Part shown: piece after piece, positions 63,083 through 64,000 of the stretch
Numbering within the stretch: position 1 is the first letter of the stretch
How the letters are laid out: each line of letters opens with the position of its first letter
Assembly (NCBI GenBank): GCA_035685165.1
Contig: DASRBI010000017.1
Span: 248,001 to 312,000 of the forward strand
Source: DATFDN01 sp035685165
GTDB lineage: Bacteria > Pseudomonadota > Alphaproteobacteria > Acetobacterales > Acetobacteraceae
Reading direction: 5' to 3'
DNA length: 64,000 nucleotides
Notes under the pieces: generated by a model
Database searches by the model: none
What the model saw: the letters and a program-made list of their open reading frames with translations, nothing else
What the model was told of the DNA's origin: nothing
Made by a program: the position numbers and the translations under genes

Positions 63083-64000
63083 ATGGCGGGTGTAGACATT
63101 CTGGCGTCCGCGCTCAGCGGCGCCAATGCGGCATTTCTGGGCGATCTGTATGCAAGATGGGCAACTGACCCCGATTCCGTCGATCCGAGCTTCGCCGATC
63201 TGTTCGCGGCGCTGAACGAGGAGTCGCGCGCCGTGCTGGAGGAGGCGACCGGCGCCTCCTGGGCCCCGCGCCATCCCGGGTTCGGCGCCGCGACGCGGCG
63301 TCCCGCGCCGAGCGCGCCGCGCCCGGTAGAAGACCTGCGCGCCCTCATCGTCCCCAGCCTGCGCGCGCTGATGCTGATCCGCAGCTACCGGGTCCGGGGG
63401 CATTTGGAAGCGCAGCTCGACCCGCTCGGCCTGCAAACCCCCAAGCCGCATCCCGAGCTCGATCCCGCCACCTACGGCTTCACCGACGCCGATCTCGACC
63501 GCCCGATCTTCATCGACAATGTGCTCGGCCGCGAAACCGCCACGTTGCGGGAGATCGTCTCCATCCTCCGCCGCACCTATTGCGGGCACGTCGGCGTCGA
63601 ATTCATGCATATCCAGGATCCGGGCCAGAAGGCCTGGATCCAGCGCAAGGTGGAGGGGGCTCCGTGGGCCACCGCCTTCGACGCCGAGGGCAAGCGCCGC
63701 ATCCTGCAGCAGCTTACGGAAGCGGAGGGGTTCGAAGCGTTCTGCCAGCGCCGCTATGTCACGACCAAGCGATTCGGGCTGGAGGGGGGAGAGGTCACGA
63801 TCCCCGCGGTACACGCGATCATCGAGGTGGCGGCGCAGGGGGGCGTGAAGGAGATCGCGATCGGCATGCCGCACCGCGGGCGCCTTAACACGCTCGTCAA
63901 TGTCGTCCGCAAGCCGCTGACCGCGGTGTTCAGCGAGTTCGGCGGCGAGAGCTTCAAGCCGGACGAGGTTCAGGGCTCGGGCGACGTGAAATACCACCTG
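63083..64000 (+). CDS. sucA: 2-oxoglutarate dehydrogenase E1 component, 5' part (runs off window)
   Basis: The first 306 codons of SucA are present; the frame is open to the window edge. ANAAFLGDLYARWATDPDSVD is the classic N-terminal motif (split: AAFLGDLY), followed by RSYRVRGHLEAQLDPLGL, YCGHVGVEFMHI and IGMPHRGRLNTLVNV, the start of the ThDP domain. It oxidatively decarboxylates 2-oxoglutarate in the TCA cycle. GGGGGTAGG lies before the ATG. Confidence 0.96.
   Translation, partial: MAGVDILASALSGANAAFLGDLYARWATDPDSVDPSFADLFAALNEESRAVLEEATGASWAPRHPGFGAATRRPAPSAPRPVEDLRALIVPSLRALMLIRSYRVRGHLEAQLDPLGLQTPKPHPELDPATYGFTDADLDRPIFIDNVLGRETATLREIVSILRRTYCGHVGVEFMHIQDPGQKAWIQRKVEGAPWATAFDAEGKRRILQQLTEAEGFEAFCQRRYVTTKRFGLEGGEVTIPAVHAIIEVAAQGGVKEIAIGMPHRGRLNTLVNVVRKPLTAVFSEFGGESFKPDEVQGSGDVKYHL

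Overview
This window is very GC-rich (by eye) and densely coded, with most genes joined by 1- to 25-base overlaps. The gene set points to an alphaproteobacterium, most likely of the Rhodospirillales/Acetobacteraceae kind: mreB followed by mreC, a PhaR polyhydroxyalkanoate regulator, an IlvB with the GEAS cofactor motif that I recall from alphaproteobacterial enzymes, scpB-tatB-tatC-serS synteny, a complete ccoNOQP-ccoGHIS cbb3 oxidase set, and a prkA-yeaH-spoVR operon. The assignment is by inference from gene content; no rRNA or tRNA gene was seen.

Layout. 1-5.7 kb: mreC (5' end only) and mreB, two small lipoproteins, phaR, a conserved heme-binding-like protein, a decayed receiver-domain relic, then a coupled ppk2/methyltransferase pair. 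5.9-12.5 kb (minus strand): an undecaprenyl-phosphate-type glycosyltransferase and a tight cluster of threonine-synthase-like enzyme, broken DSD1-type PLP gene, luciferase-like oxidoreductase, class III CoA-transferase, nitroreductase and chromate transporter. 12.5-20.7 kb: FemAB-like and Smr proteins, ilvBN, miaA, serB, an enolase-superfamily enzyme and an SGNH hydrolase. 21-30.1 kb: a complete four-gene MdtABC/OprM-type RND efflux operon. 30.1-38.9 kb: the cbb3 oxidase structural and maturation genes, preceded by a perfect FNR/FixK box shared with a divergent SafE-like membrane gene. 38.9-45.6 kb: a three-PAS hybrid histidine kinase, sugar-phosphate mutase, galU, a membrane J-domain protein and serS. 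45.7-52.7 kb: tatC, tatB, scpB, a truncated GDSL gene, an OmpR-type regulator, ribA, an M17 aminopeptidase and a MarR regulator. 52.7-57.3 kb: an MFS transporter with no recognisable start codon, a WecA/MraY-family transferase and an ADP-forming acyl-CoA synthetase. 57.3-64 kb: toxin-antitoxin debris, spoVR-yeaH-prkA, and the 5' part of sucA.

How the parts fit. The cco cluster makes and matures a high-affinity terminal oxidase for low oxygen: CcoI and the SafE-like protein are expected to handle copper, CcoG is an iron-sulfur protein, and CcoH and CcoS help assembly. The FNR/FixK site makes oxygen control very likely. galU, the phosphohexomutase, the WecA-like transferase and the GT2 enzyme supply or use activated sugars for envelope polymers. 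prkA-yeaH-spoVR is the conserved stress/stationary-phase kinase operon. tatBC export folded proteins; the SGNH hydrolase has a Tat-like leader.

Most of the window is chromosomal core or ordinary accessory metabolism. I found no phage, insertion sequence, CRISPR array or integrative element. The points most worth a second look are the MFS gene without a start codon, a roughly 65-residue low-complexity insertion in MdtC, a small two-helix protein translated into ccoN, the unusual CoA-transferase/flavin-enzyme cluster with its broken PLP gene, and several palindromic intergenic repeats. None of these is by itself proof of a new system.
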